Notes under the pieces: generated by a model
What the model saw: only the letters and a program-made list of their open reading frames with translations
Databases searched by the model: none
What the model was told of the DNA's origin: nothing
In this document: positions 43,530-52,357 of the stretch, one piece after another
Layout of the letters: each line of letters opens with the position of its first letter
Numbering within the stretch: the first letter of the stretch is position 1
Made by a program: the position numbers and the translations under genes
Source of the DNA: Brevibacterium luteolum
GTDB taxonomy: Bacteria; Actinomycetota; Actinomycetes; Actinomycetales; Brevibacteriaceae
Assembly (NCBI RefSeq): GCF_013004595.1
Contig: NZ_JABEMC010000005.1
Span: 124,001 to 188,000 of the forward strand
Length of the DNA: 64,000 bases
Reading direction: 5' to 3'

Positions 43530-44624
43530 ATGCCCACGACCGTCAAGGGAATCGTCGCCATGGCCAAGGGGAAGCCGGTCGAGCTGACTGACATCGTCAT
43601 CCCGGATCCCGGCCCCGGTGAGGTCATCGTCGACGTGAAGTCCTGCGGGGTGTGCCACACCGACTTCCACTACCGCGAAGGTGGTATCGGCGATGACTTC
43701 CCGTACCTGCTCGGCCACGAGTCCGCCGGCATCGTCGCTGAGATCGGCGCAGGCGTCACGAATGTCGATGTCGGCGACTTCGTCATCCTCAACTGGCGGG
43801 CGATCTGCGGTGAGTGCCGGGCGTGCAAGCGCGGCGAGCCGTGGTACTGCTTCGACACCCACAACGCCTCGCAGAAGATGACCCTGGCTGATGGCACCGA
43901 GCTCGAAGCCGCACTGGGCATCGGTTCGTTTGCCGAGAAGACGCTCGTGGCCGCCGGCCAGTGCACGAAGGTCGACGAGGCCGATCCGGCCGTCGTCGGA
44001 CTGCTCGGCTGCGGCATCATGGCCGGCATCGGCGCTGCCATCAACACCGGCGAGGTCACCCGCGGCGACTCGGTGGCAGTCATCGGCTGCGGCGGCGTCG
44101 GCTCGGCAGCCGTCGCCGGAGCGCACCTGGCCGGAGCCAGCCCGATCATCGCCATCGACTTCGATGAGCGCAAGCTCGATGCCGCCAAGGAACTCGGCGC
44201 GACCGAGACGATCTGCTCGAAGGGCATGAGCGAAGACGAGCTCGTCGAAGCCGTCCAGAAGCTCACCGGCGGATTCGGTGCCGATGTCGTCATCGACGCC
44301 GTCGGCCGTCCCGAGACCTGGCGGCAGGCCTTCTACGCCCGCGACCTGGCCGGCACGGTCGTGCTCGTCGGCGTGCCGACCCCGGAGATGGAGCTGACCG
44401 TCCCGCTGCTCGACGTGTTCGGCCGCGGCGGCAAGCTCAAGTCCTCCTGGTACGGCGACTGCCTGCCCGAACGCGACTTCCCGATGCTCACGCAGCTGTA
44501 CAAGGAGGGCCGCCTGCCGCTGGAGAAGTTCGTCACCGAGCGGATCACAGTTGACCAGGTTGAGGAAGCCTTTGACAAGATGGGACGCGGAGAAGTCCTT
44601 CGATCGGTAGTGGAGTTTTCATGA
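43530..44624 (+). CDS. mscR: S-(hydroxymethyl)mycothiol dehydrogenase
   Basis: 364-residue zinc alcohol dehydrogenase that oxidises the formaldehyde-mycothiol adduct (and reduces S-nitrosomycothiol) with NAD. Catalytic zinc ligands C42 ([13 protein letters not shown]), H63-E64 (GHESAG); structural cysteines C93, C96, C99 and C107; [18 protein letters not shown] cofactor motif. [13 protein letters not shown] is typical of the mycothiol-specific branch. It is coupled (ATGA) to a metallo-beta-lactamase-fold hydrolase, the same pairing as in mycobacteria. AAGGAGG precedes ATG 43530. Confidence 0.9.
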   Translation: MPTTVKGIVAMAKGKPVELTDIVIPDPGPGEVIVDVKSCGVCHTDFHYREGGIGDDFPYLLGHESAGIVAEIGAGVTNVDVGDFVILNWRAICGECRACKRGEPWYCFDTHNASQKMTLADGTELEAALGIGSFAEKTLVAAGQCTKVDEADPAVVGLLGCGIMAGIGAAINTGEVTRGDSVAVIGCGGVGSAAVAGAHLAGASPIIAIDFDERKLDAAKELGATETICSKGMSEDELVEAVQKLTGGFGADVVIDAVGRPETWRQAFYARDLAGTVVLVGVPTPEMELTVPLLDVFGRGGKLKSSWYGDCLPERDFPMLTQLYKEGRLPLEKFVTERITVDQVEEAFDKMGRGEVLRSVVEFS

Positions 44625-45313
44625 GCGCACGCATTGACCACCTGGAGACATCCGGCACGTTCTCGCTTGACGGGGGCACCTGGGATGTCGACAACAACGT
44701 CTGGATCGTCGGCGACGACTCCGAGGTCGTCGTCATCGACCCGGCCCACTCGCCTGAGCAGGTCGCCGAGGCCGTCTGCGACCGGAAGGTCACCGCGATC
44801 CTGCTGACCCACGGGCATGACGACCACATCCGCGCGGTCATCGAGACGCAGAAGCTGCTGGGCAACCCGCCGATCCACCTCAACCCCGAGGACATGGTCC
44901 TGTGGGAGATGGTCTACCCGGATGCCAAGCCGGAGGAGAAGCTCGAAGACGGGCAGACGATCACCGTCGGCGACGTCACGCTCACGGCCCTGCACACCCC
45001 GGGCCACTCCCCTGGTTCCACGTGCTTCTACATCGCTGATGGGGTCGCCGTTCCCGAGGTGGCCGCGGAGGCCGCCGGAAAGGTCAGGACGGGTGCGAAC
45101 AACCCGATCCTCATCTCCGGTGACACCCTGTTCGAAGGCGGACCGGGTGCCACGGGCCGGTCGTATTCGAGCTTCGACACGATCATCGAGTCGATCTCGA
45201 CCCGTCTGTTCCAGCTGCCGGAGGAGACCGTCGTGCTCACCGGCCACGGCCCGGCCACGGCGATCGGGCTGGAGAAGCCGCACCTGCAGGAGTGGATCGA
45301 CCGCGGCGAATGA
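44621..45313 (+). CDS. MBL-fold hydrolase linked to mycothiol formaldehyde pathway
   Basis: 230-residue metallo-beta-lactamase-fold hydrolase. Metal motif HGHDD: H64-x-H66-x-D68-H69 (THGHDDH), then [21 protein letters not shown] and a final GHG. It shares a start/stop overlap with mscR. Homologues in this position have been proposed to hydrolyse S-formylmycothiol to formate and mycothiol, completing formaldehyde detoxification. A strong terminator follows. Confidence 0.87.
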   Translation: MSARIDHLETSGTFSLDGGTWDVDNNVWIVGDDSEVVVIDPAHSPEQVAEAVCDRKVTAILLTHGHDDHIRAVIETQKLLGNPPIHLNPEDMVLWEMVYPDAKPEEKLEDGQTITVGDVTLTALHTPGHSPGSTCFYIADGVAVPEVAAEAAGKVRTGANNPILISGDTLFEGGPGATGRSYSSFDTIIESISTRLFQLPEETVVLTGHGPATAIGLEKPHLQEWIDRGE

Positions 45314-45342
45314 GCCGCTGGCCGGATTCCTGAACTGAGAAG

Positions 45343-45382
45343 ACCGGCGGGTGAGAGCGTAGCAGCGTTCTCACCCGCCGGT
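45343..45382 (+). terminator. Terminator after mscR-MBL operon
   Basis: Perfect 14-base arms ACCGGCGGGTGAGA (45343-45356) and TCTCACCCGCCGGT (45369-45382), followed by tctgta. Confidence 0.7.
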
Positions 45383-45430
45383 TCTGTATCTGGGTCCGGT
45401 GACTGCGTCCCCGCGGTGACGTCGCCGGCT

Positions 45431-45892
45431 TCAGGGGGCGCGCATGAGCTGGGCGGTCAGGTGCCGGGTCATCTGGCAGCCGACAGCGGCCATGTCGAAG
45501 TTGACGGTCAGGTCGTTGCCGGCGAAGACGAATCGGCGCTTGGTCATCTCCACGTTCTTCGCCGTCGAGGTGTTGAGCACCCGGCCGGTGAGGTGCAGGA
45601 CGATCCGCTCGTCGGTGAGATCGATGTGCCCTTCGAGCAGCTCGGTCTGACCGGTCGGCTGGGCGATGGTGAACTCCGCCCAGTCACCGACCAGCCTCAG
45701 GTAGCCGGTCTCGACGTGCATCGTCTTGCCATCAGGTGACCAGGTGCGCTGGGAGTAGGCGAGGAACGGCTTGCCGACATCGCGGAACTCCGTCTCCTCC
45801 CGGTACTCGAAGTCATCGATCGTCGGGTACTCGCCGAAACCGCTGCCGCTCCAGGCGCCGGCGATCCGTTCGAAGGCGGGGTGTGAGGTCAT
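45431..45892 (-). CDS. Nitrobindin-like heme-binding protein
   Basis: 153-residue ten-stranded beta-barrel of the nitrobindin/THAP4 family. GAWSGSGFGEYPTIDDFEY is the family N-terminal signature; HVETGYLRLV and the C-terminal MTRHLTAQLMR, where the His is the expected axial heme ligand, are also present. Homologues bind ferric heme and isomerise peroxynitrite to nitrate. ATG 45892 gives the typical length; an upstream extension is not family-like. Next to the mycothiol operon it would fit nitrosative-stress defence (inference). Confidence 0.82.
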   Translation of the reverse strand: MTSHPAFERIAGAWSGSGFGEYPTIDDFEYREETEFRDVGKPFLAYSQRTWSPDGKTMHVETGYLRLVGDWAEFTIAQPTGQTELLEGHIDLTDERIVLHLTGRVLNTSTAKNVEMTKRRFVFAGNDLTVNFDMAAVGCQMTRHLTAQLMRAP

Positions 45893-46115
45893 AGCAGAAT
45901 CGTATCTGCGGCCCTGCCCGGCCGGTAGACTGAGGCGCCGGGAACCCCGGCCTGGATCCCGGTCTCGGGAATGTGGCACGGGTGGATCCGACCCGCCCTT
46001 TGGGAATCGATCGGGTCGTGAAACTGTTGTTCCTGACAGCTGCTGCTTCTCATCGCAGCGGCTCTGTTCCCAGCGGCGGTGTGCGAGCACCGCTTCGATC
46101 ACTAGGAGTGATTCC
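45893..46115 (+). promoter_or_regulatory. Divergent region with structured leader
   Basis: 223 bases with no gene between nitrobindin and the membrane protein. It holds several potential stems in series: CCGACCCG / CGGGTCG around 45988-46019, GCTGC / GCAGC around 46040-46064 and GCGGTG-N6-CACCGC near 46077-46094, just before the ribosome site AGGAG of the plus-strand gene. Could be an attenuator-like leader. Confidence 0.35.
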
Positions 46116-46646
46116 GTGAGCACCCCGCAGGCACCACTCAGCCGCAATGAGCAGATGTGGGTCACCGAACGCGTCAACGCCCCCGGATGGGGTGTGTTCT
46201 ACGGCATCGTCGCGATTGTCTTCGGCATCGTGCTGGCGATCTCGTCCTGGATGGCCGACATCAGCCAGGCGGCGCTCATCATCTGCCTCATCGCCTGCGC
46301 CTTCATCACCGGCCTCGGCGTGTGGATCACCCTGCGCGCAGCCACCCGGATCACGCCGCTGCAGCGGCTGCGCAAGGGCCGCGAACCCGATCACGTCGAT
46401 GACGTCGAGATCGTCTCGATCTCCGATCTGCGCGGCATGGTGCTGCGCTACGCCAACGGCGGAGAAGTCACCCTGCGCGGCCCCGCCCCGACCCCGGCCG
46501 AGGGCAGGGATACTGTGCCGGTCAGCCTCGGTGAGACGGTGACGCTGAGCTCGTGGGTGCCGGCGAACAGGTCGGCGCCGATGATCGGCCGCGTCGACTT
46601 CAGTGATGGCGCCCGGGCGATCGGCGAACTCGAAGAACCGCTCTGA
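46116..46646 (+). CDS. Uncharacterised two-helix membrane protein
   Basis: 176 residues. An N-terminal segment (SRNEQMWVTERVNAPGWG) leads into two transmembrane helices (about 25-44 VFYGIVAIVFGIVLAISSWM and 50-70 QAALIICLIACAFITGLGVW), then a soluble ~100-residue domain with EIVSISDLRGMVLRYANGGE. I do not recognise a named family; the layout resembles small actinobacterial PH-like membrane proteins. GTG 46116 has AGGAG seven bases upstream. Convergent with ispF with a 9-base gap. Confidence 0.7.
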   Translation: MSTPQAPLSRNEQMWVTERVNAPGWGVFYGIVAIVFGIVLAISSWMADISQAALIICLIACAFITGLGVWITLRAATRITPLQRLRKGREPDHVDDVEIVSISDLRGMVLRYANGGEVTLRGPAPTPAEGRDTVPVSLGETVTLSSWVPANRSAPMIGRVDFSDGARAIGELEEPL

Positions 46647-46655
46647 GGAAGCGCC

Positions 46656-47153
46656 TCAGCTGCGCTGGACCACGACGGCGGTCGCGATCGCTGCGATCCC
46701 CTCGCCGCGGCCGGTGAGGCCGAGCCCATCAGTCGTCGTGCCGGAGACTGCGACCGGTGCACCGGCGGCAGCCGAGAGCACATGCTGGGCCTCGTCCCGG
46801 CGCGTGCCGATCTTGGGCCTGTTGCAGATCGCCTGCACGGCGATGCTGCCGATCTCGAACCCGGCTGCGCGCACGAGCCGGGCGGCCTCCGTCAGGAGCT
46901 CCGCTCCCGAGGCGCCGGCGAGTTCCGGCCGGTCGACGCCGAAGTGCGCGCCCAGATCCCCGATGCCGGCGGCTGTGAAAAGCGCATCACAGCAGGCATG
47001 GGCGACGGCATCGGAATCCGAATGTCCCTCAAGCCCGACTTCGCCTTCCCACAGGAGACCGGCGAGCCACATCGGCCGGCCGGGATCCTTCGAGAAGGCA
47101 TGGACGTCGGTGCCGATGCCCACCCGCGGCAGGATCGGAGAGTTCTCGCTCAT
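46656..47153 (-). CDS. ispF: 2-C-methyl-D-erythritol 2,4-cyclodiphosphate synthase
   Basis: 165-residue enzyme of the MEP isoprenoid pathway. Zinc ligands in GIGTDVHAF (D16, H18) and later His; conserved [28 protein letters not shown] and [17 protein letters not shown]. It overlaps the ispD stop (ATGA), as in many actinobacteria where ispD and ispF are adjacent or fused. The GASGAELL stretch overlays a partial copy of the dispersed 13-mer. Confidence 0.93.
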   Translation of the reverse strand: MSENSPILPRVGIGTDVHAFSKDPGRPMWLAGLLWEGEVGLEGHSDSDAVAHACCDALFTAAGIGDLGAHFGVDRPELAGASGAELLTEAARLVRAAGFEIGSIAVQAICNRPKIGTRRDEAQHVLSAAAGAPVAVSGTTTDGLGLTGRGEGIAAIATAVVVQRS

Positions 47154-47881
47154 CGGTTCTGCCCTCCAGCAGTCGCGTCTTCCAGCAGCAGTTCGGCGAT
47201 GCGCATATCGAGCGGGTGGGTGATCTTCAGCGCCCGCTCATCACCGGCAACCGCCCGCACGTCGTGGCCGAGGCGTTCGGCGAGCATCGCGTCATCCGTG
47301 GCAGTGATCGGGTCGCGGGCCTGCAGGGCGTGTGCCTCTTCGAGCACCTCGACGGCGAAGCCCTGCGGGGTCTGCACACGCCTGAGCTGCTCGCGGTCGA
47401 TGTCGCCGATGACGCGTTCGTCTCCGGCGGCCGCGCATGGGCTGCGCAGCGTCTCGACGCGTTTGATCGTATCGGTCACCGGCAGCACCGGCACGACTGC
47501 CTGGGCACCGGCGCCCAGGGCATCGGTGACGCGGGTGAACACCTCGGGAGGTGTCAGGCAGCGGGCGGCGTCGTGGACGAGCACGGCTTCGATGCCAGGA
47601 TCGGAGCGCTGGGCGGCTACCAGGGCTGCACGCACGCTGGCGACGCGATCAGCGCCACCGGCCACCACCTCGGCGGCGGTGCCGAGGGTGTCCCGTGCGG
47701 AGGCGAGGAACGCCTCGGGAACGGCGACCACGATATGATCGGCGACTCCCGAGGCGTGTGCACCGCGAACACAGTGCTCAAGCAGGGTCGTTCCGGCCAG
47801 TTCGGCAAATGCCTTCGGAATGCCGGCTCCCAGGCGGGTGCCAGAGCCGGCGGCCGGGATGACGATGCAGGTTCTTAGGAT
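47150..47881 (-). CDS. ispD: 2-C-methyl-D-erythritol 4-phosphate cytidylyltransferase, no canonical start
   Basis: Transfers CMP to methylerythritol phosphate in the MEP pathway. The conserved core begins [20 protein letters not shown] and continues [30 protein letters not shown] and ATDDAMLAE. From the preceding in-frame stop to the glycine-rich loop there is no ATG, GTG, TTG or CTG. The best candidate is ATC at 47881-47879 (giving [12 protein letters not shown]), which has GAGG about seven bases upstream and overlaps the carD stop by 7 bases. Alternatives are a sequencing indel, or coupling to carD by -1 frameshift. GTG 47731 would lose the nucleotide-binding loop. Confidence 0.85.
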   Translation of the reverse strand: MLRTCIVIPAAGSGTRLGAGIPKAFAELAGTTLLEHCVRGAHASGVADHIVVAVPEAFLASARDTLGTAAEVVAGGADRVASVRAALVAAQRSDPGIEAVLVHDAARCLTPPEVFTRVTDALGAGAQAVVPVLPVTDTIKRVETLRSPCAAAGDERVIGDIDREQLRRVQTPQGFAVEVLEEAHALQARDPITATDDAMLAERLGHDVRAVAGDERALKITHPLDMRIAELLLEDATAGGQNR

Positions 47882-48357
47882 GCGAGGACCTCGTCGAGCA
47901 GGGCCTCGGCTTCTTCCTCTTCCTTCTTCTCAGCCAGGGCAAGCTCGGAGACGAGCACCTGGCGGGCCTTGGCGAGCATGCGCTTCTCGCCGGTGGAGAG
48001 CCCCCGGTCCTGCTCGCGACGCCACAGATCGCGGACGACTTCAGCCACTTTGATGACGTCGCCGGACTGGAACTTCTCGAGATTTGCCTTGTAGCGGCGG
48101 GACCAGTTGGAGGGCTCTTCTGAAATGTCAGCCCGCAGCACCTGGAAGACCTTCTCCAGCCCCTCTTCGCCGACCACATCGCGCACGCCGACGAGATCGC
48201 AGTTCTCGGCTGGCACTTCGATGGTCAGATCGCCGTGGGATACCTGAAGCTTCAGATAGAGCTTGTCTTCGCCCTTGATCGCCCGGGTCTTGATCTCCTG
48301 GACTGTGGCTGCCCCGTGGTGCGGATAAACAACTGTGTCGCCGACCTGAAAACTCAT
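47875..48357 (-). CDS. carD: CarD/CdnL family RNA polymerase-binding regulator
   Basis: 160-residue global transcription factor that binds the RNA polymerase beta subunit and stabilises open complexes, notably at rRNA promoters. N-terminal Tudor-like domain [20 protein letters not shown], then the helical DNA-binding domain ([40 protein letters not shown]) and an acidic tail rich in Glu. ATG 48357 chosen to give the standard N-terminus. It leads the carD-ispD-ispF unit and is divergent from the LpqE-like gene, as in mycobacteria. Confidence 0.93.
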   Translation of the reverse strand: MSFQVGDTVVYPHHGAATVQEIKTRAIKGEDKLYLKLQVSHGDLTIEVPAENCDLVGVRDVVGEEGLEKVFQVLRADISEEPSNWSRRYKANLEKFQSGDVIKVAEVVRDLWRREQDRGLSTGEKRMLAKARQVLVSELALAEKKEEEEAEALLDEVLAS

Positions 48358-48635
48358 GTTCTTCATTTCCCCTTTCGCGGACTTCCAGTTTACCACGAAC
48401 ACGCCGCGTAAGACGGTGTGCCGGGGGCCGAATCGTGCTAAGGTGCACGCCTTGCATCGGCCGGATCCACGCGCTACGCGGGCGCGCGTTGGACTCCCGG
48501 GCACGCGACCACCTCGGGCACCGGGCTGGGGATGGGGGTGCGGTCAGCGGGTGAGTTCTACGTGCGGTCAAAAAGCAGGTAGGATATCCAGTGATTCTGT
48601 CATTTCACTCCGTCGTCACTCCAAGGAGCTTGAAC
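48358..48635. other. Divergent region between carD and lpqE-like gene
   Basis: 278 bases with no supported gene. Shared promoter region; a GGTAGGATATCC stretch near 48580-48591 is a plausible -10 area for the lipoprotein. Nothing else clear. Confidence 0.4.
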
Positions 48636-49190
48636 GTGAAACGGTCCACTCGTGCGGCACTCGCTGCCGCTGCCGTCGCCCTCGTGATCCCTGCCAGCGG
48701 CTGTGCCAGCCTGCTGTCGGCGCAGCAGACCGCGGAGTATCAGTACAACGGCGGCGACGGAGCCTGGAACGTCGAGAACGAGCAGGTCAAGGTCCGCGGA
48801 CTGCTGCTCATCGCCAATGACGACGATGTCGCGCAAGTGTTCTTCACTGTCGTCAACAACTCCGATGAGGACGCCGACGTCCAGATCTCCGTCGGCTCCG
48901 CCACCGCTTCGGAGACCGTACCGGCCGGCGGCCGCTGGGTGCAGAACCCGGAGAACGCCGCCGCTGAGTCCGAACCGCTGCTGACCGAGAACTACGGCGG
49001 CAAGCCCGGCGACAAGGTCGATGTCGAGGTGACGATCAACGGCGAGACCGAGATCGTGCGCACCCAGGTGCTCAACGGCGCCCACCCTGACTACCAGGAT
49101 CTCGAGCCCACCGGCGCTCCCGGTGACGATTCCGCCACCGGCGTCGTCGAGACCCCCGGGCCAGAGGAGTCGCCGACCGCGACCCCCTGA
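48636..49190 (+). CDS. LpqE-like exported lipoprotein
   Basis: 184-residue lipoprotein. Signal peptide with lipobox PASGC (Cys near 26), then a beta-rich domain (VKVRGLLLIANDDDVAQVFF, VVNNSDEDADVQISVGSATA, VDVEVTINGETEIVRTQVL) and an acidic/Pro-Thr tail ending PEESPTATP. The domain is a copper-chaperone-like/DUF461-type immunoglobulin fold and gene position (divergent from carD) matches mycobacterial lpqE. GTG 48636 has AAGGAG eight bases upstream. Function unknown. Followed by a very strong terminator. Confidence 0.82.
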   Translation: MKRSTRAALAAAAVALVIPASGCASLLSAQQTAEYQYNGGDGAWNVENEQVKVRGLLLIANDDDVAQVFFTVVNNSDEDADVQISVGSATASETVPAGGRWVQNPENAAAESEPLLTENYGGKPGDKVDVEVTINGETEIVRTQVLNGAHPDYQDLEPTGAPGDDSATGVVETPGPEESPTATP

Positions 49191-49203
49191 TCCGCTCAGA
49201 CAT

Positions 49204-49241
49204 AGAAGGGGAGGCAGAGCAGATGCTCTGCCTCCCCTTCT
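49204..49241 (+). terminator. Strong terminator after lpqE-like gene
   Basis: Perfect 18-base arms (49204-49221 and 49224-49241; AGAAGGGG ... CCCCTTCT) separated by two bases, 13 bases past the stop. Confidence 0.8.
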
Positions 49242-49262
49242 TCGTGCGCTCACCGCCGGGTA

Positions 49263-50120
49263 TTACTCTCGATCGTTTCGCGGATATGAGCCCCAGTGAT
49301 CACGATCTGGCTCCCACCCGATCGGCGGCTCAGGCGAGGGATTGTCAATGCCTCGGCGCAAGTTCCAGAGTTTCCATGCCTCAACCAGAAGCTCGACTGG
49401 AACCGACCATGTATCGATGAAGTCGAATTGATGGTCTATGCCGTACGGCGTGTTCCAAGTCCATGATCGGGCGTGTGCTACTCCCGAAGCACGGTTCCAA
49501 AGCTCGAAGACTCTGGTGACTGACTGATCGGGATCTCCAGGCAGCTGAGGAGCGACGACCCGAAACATATCCGACTCATTTACGGAGGTCCGTTCTTTAA
49601 GCCCCTCACGTACTAGTATTCGACCCGCGCTTTCCGCGAGCTCCGACGTATGTTTGTCCAGTGAGGCTAGTAGGCCCGGAACCATTGCTGTCCGGTCACT
49701 CCATGCATCGAGCATCCGGCGCGCGTCTTTTGCTTCGTTATTCGCAAGCTTCGCGGCCCGAGATATTCTCTCTCTCGCGGAATCGGGCTGCAGAACAAAA
49801 ATCGCTCTTGCGGCGCCAAGCAGGGTTGCGCGCGCCAAGCTCGCCTGTGGGCGATCGAGAATTCCTCCACCCGTCACAAAGCGGAGGTGCTCCGCTATTC
49901 CAGCGTGCTCACCTGCGCTGGCAATAGACCTCCACGCAAGATACGCAGGGTTGAGGTGCTGTTCTAATTCGCCGAATTTCCGCATGTGAGTAGCGATTGC
50001 ACTGTTCGCATCCCGCTCCACTGAGGCTGGATTCTCGACCAGGCGTCCGAGGTACGCCATGGTAATTCCATACCCCTCGTCGAGACTATTGATATCCTGC
50101 TGCAGCTCGCTCTCGGCCAT
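49263..50120 (-). CDS. Orphan all-helical protein with HEPN-like Rx5H motif
   Basis: 285 residues, family not recognised. Mostly helical: ARATLLGAARAIFVLQPDSA, RISRAAKLANNEAKDARRML, and a C-terminal WNRASGVAHARSWTW in which R210-x5-H216 fits the Rx4-6H signature of HEPN ribonuclease-type domains. Base composition is clearly lower in GC (roughly 45-55% in lines I counted) than the neighbours at about 65-70%, with AT-ending codons such as AAA, GAA and ATT. It sits alone between the LpqE-like and RegX3 genes, suggesting recent acquisition. Could be a solitary toxin, defence-related or unrelated; function is not assigned. Confidence 0.7.
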   Translation of the reverse strand: MAESELQQDINSLDEGYGITMAYLGRLVENPASVERDANSAIATHMRKFGELEQHLNPAYLAWRSIASAGEHAGIAEHLRFVTGGGILDRPQASLARATLLGAARAIFVLQPDSARERISRAAKLANNEAKDARRMLDAWSDRTAMVPGLLASLDKHTSELAESAGRILVREGLKERTSVNESDMFRVVAPQLPGDPDQSVTRVFELWNRASGVAHARSWTWNTPYGIDHQFDFIDTWSVPVELLVEAWKLWNLRRGIDNPSPEPPIGWEPDRDHWGSYPRNDRE

Positions 50121-50190
50121 TGGCTCCTCTATTCAGACCGCGTGCTCATCATTAAGAGCTTCGCGTCCAGATTTCTCGCTATCGGCGGGC

Positions 50191-50871
50191 TCAGCCTTCG
50201 AACTTGTAGCCGAGTCCGCGGACGGTGACGAGCAGCTGCGGGCGGGAGGGTTCGACTTCGACTTTGGCGCGCAGGCGCTTGATGTGCACGTCGAGGGTCT
50301 TGGTGTCGCCGACGTAATCCTGGCCCCAGATCCGGTCGATGAGCTGGCCGCGGGTCATGACGCGCCCGGCGTTGCGCACGAGCATCTCGAGGAGTTCGAA
50401 CTCCTTAAGCGGCAGGGACAGCTCCTCACCGCGCACACTGGCGACGTGCCGGTCGACGTCGATGCGCACCCCGCCTGCTTCGATGACGGAGTCCATCAGG
50501 TCATCGGGTTCGGCGTTGCGGCGCAGCACGGCGCGAACGCGGGCGAGCAGCTCACGCGAGGAGTAGGGCTTGGTGACGTAGTCGTCAGCGCCGAGCTCAA
50601 GGCCGACGACCTTGTCGATCTCGGAGTCCTTGGCCGTGAGCATGATGATCGGCACGTTCGACTTCGCACGCAGCTGGCGGCACACCTCGGTCCCGGAGGC
50701 GCCGGGCAGCATGAGGTCGAGCAGCACGAGGTCGGCGCCCACCCGGTCGAATTCGGCGATGGCCTCCAGGCCGTCGGCGGCAACGGTGACATCAAACCCT
50801 TCCTTGCCGAGCAGGTACGACAGGGGGTCGGAGAATGATTCTTCGTCTTCGACGAGCAGAATGCGGGTCAC
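50191..50871 (-). CDS. regX3: Response regulator RegX3
   Basis: 226-residue OmpR/PhoB-type regulator. Receiver phospho-acceptor D52 (VLLDLMLPG), acidic pocket E9/D10, switch Thr in MLTAKDSE, K101 (VTKPYSSREL). C-terminal winged helix: LSLPLKEFELLEMLVRNAGR and TLDVHIKRLRAKVE. Partner of SenX3 in the phosphate-starvation response; the kinase gene overlaps it by 4 bases. Synteny with phoU, gpmA, YbjN and mshA supports the name. Confidence 0.92.
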   Translation of the reverse strand: MTRILLVEDEESFSDPLSYLLGKEGFDVTVAADGLEAIAEFDRVGADLVLLDLMLPGASGTEVCRQLRAKSNVPIIMLTAKDSEIDKVVGLELGADDYVTKPYSSRELLARVRAVLRRNAEPDDLMDSVIEAGGVRIDVDRHVASVRGEELSLPLKEFELLEMLVRNAGRVMTRGQLIDRIWGQDYVGDTKTLDVHIKRLRAKVEVEPSRPQLLVTVRGLGYKFEG

Positions 50872-52166
50872 GTCGTCTGTTTCCTTTGTTCTTCAGTTGT
50901 CTCACGGTCGACCGTGCCGTCCACGGCGCGTCCGTCCTCTTCCTTCTCCGGCGCTGGGGCCCGGCGGGCTTCAGGTTCGTCGGCGATGAGGATGCCGGAT
51001 TCGGCAGCCTCGGCGATCACCGGATGCTCCTCAGTGTGAGCCAACGGTAGCACCACGGTGAAGGTCGATCCCTGCTTGGGCTTCGACCACACGCGCACCT
51101 CACCGCCGTGGGTGGCGACGATGTGCTTGACGATCGACAGTCCCAGACCGGTTCCGCCGGTCGCCCGGGAACGTGCCGGGTCGACGCGGTAGAAGCGCTC
51201 GAAGACCCGTTCGGTCTCCTCGCCGGTCATGCCGATGCCCTGATCGCTGACGGCGATGAAGACCCGCTCGTCGCTGACCCGCACCCCGATGCCGACCTGG
51301 GTGCCGGCATTGGAGTAGTTCACGGCATTGTCGACGAGGTTGCGGATCGCATTGGACAGCAGGTCCGGGTTGCCTTCAACGGCCCAGGCCGAGGGGCAGT
51401 CGACGGTGAGCGAGATGTTCTTGGCATCGGCTGCGGTCACGGCACGGTCGACGGCGTCGTCGATGATGTCGGCGACCGGGATGATCTCACCTGAGGGTGC
51501 CTCGTGGTCCTGGACGGCTGAGAGGTCGATGATCTCCTGGACGAGCTGGGAGAGCCGGTGGGATTCGCGCTGCATGCGACCGCCGAAGCGCTCGACGGCC
51601 TCGGGGTCGTCGGAGAAGTCGGTGACCGCCTCGGCTAAGAGCGCGATCGCCCCGATAGGGGTCTTGAGCTCATGCGAGACGTTGGCGACGAAGTCGCGGC
51701 GCACGGCCTCCAGCCGGTGGGCGTCGGTCTGGTCGTCGCACAGCACGAGGACGAATGCCGCGCCGAGCGGGGCGACGCGGGCGTGCAGGTAGCGCAGCGC
51801 CTGGCGGGAGCGGCCGCGCTGGGTTTCGAAGTTCGTCTCCTCGATGAGCCCGCGGGTGCGGACCCGGTCGATGACTGCGGCGAGTTCGGAGGCGACGATG
51901 CGGTGGCCGCGCACGAGCCCGAAGGTGTAGGCCGCCGGTGAGGCCTTGATGACGTCATTGCCGGCGTCGACGACGATCGCAGCGCTCGGCAGCACGGCCA
52001 GCACCTCGGCAATGCCGTCGGGAAGCTCGTTGTTCGAGTGCAGATCAGCGGAATCGCGCGTGCGATCGGAGAACCGGAACGCCAGGATGGCGACGATTCC
52101 GATCGCCAGGCCCACGAGGCCTGTCACTGCAGCTATGAACAACGGATCTTCCACACACACCAGCAT
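50868..52166 (-). CDS. senX3: Sensor histidine kinase SenX3
   Basis: 432 residues. One N-terminal transmembrane region (IAAVTGLVGLAIGIVAILAF), a PAS-like domain (LPSAAIVVDAGNDVIKASPA), HisKA with H165 (FVANVSHELKTPIGAI), and HATPase with N, G1 and G2 boxes (NAIRNLVDNAVNYSN, VSDQGIGMTGEE, GGTGLGLSIVKHIVATHGGE). Start ATG 52166 preferred; a TTG at 52175 is in frame. Senses phosphate through the Pst/PhoU system in relatives and phosphorylates RegX3. The C-terminus has a charged extension. Confidence 0.91.
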   Translation of the reverse strand: MLVCVEDPLFIAAVTGLVGLAIGIVAILAFRFSDRTRDSADLHSNNELPDGIAEVLAVLPSAAIVVDAGNDVIKASPAAYTFGLVRGHRIVASELAAVIDRVRTRGLIEETNFETQRGRSRQALRYLHARVAPLGAAFVLVLCDDQTDAHRLEAVRRDFVANVSHELKTPIGAIALLAEAVTDFSDDPEAVERFGGRMQRESHRLSQLVQEIIDLSAVQDHEAPSGEIIPVADIIDDAVDRAVTAADAKNISLTVDCPSAWAVEGNPDLLSNAIRNLVDNAVNYSNAGTQVGIGVRVSDERVFIAVSDQGIGMTGEETERVFERFYRVDPARSRATGGTGLGLSIVKHIVATHGGEVRVWSKPKQGSTFTVVLPLAHTEEHPVIAEAAESGILIADEPEARRAPAPEKEEDGRAVDGTVDRETTEEQRKQTT

Positions 52167-52357
52167 ACGGGCCAACGCATGAGACGCCTGTCCGATATAA
52201 TGACGGCGGTTCTGACATTAGCGAACTGTTCACCCAGCCGTCAGCATGGATTCACTGCTGACTGGGAAGGTGAGAACGATTCACGGCCCCGTGGCCGCAG
52301 CCGTGCATGCGCTGCAGCCAGGGGTCTGACGCTTCAATCTGAAAGGAAGCATTCCGA
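52167..52357. promoter_or_regulatory. senX3/phoU divergent promoter with PHO-box-like repeats
   Basis: At 52228-52260 three consecutive 11-base units begin GTTCACC, CGTCAGC and ATTCACT. The 11-base spacing and the first and third units fit the direct-repeat operators of actinobacterial PhoP/RegX3. The middle unit is weak. Confidence 0.45.

Noticed and set aside
48358..48504. N-terminal extension of CarD
   Set aside because: Residues before MSFQVGD are Arg/Gly-rich and not part of the CarD family; they overlap the divergent promoter.
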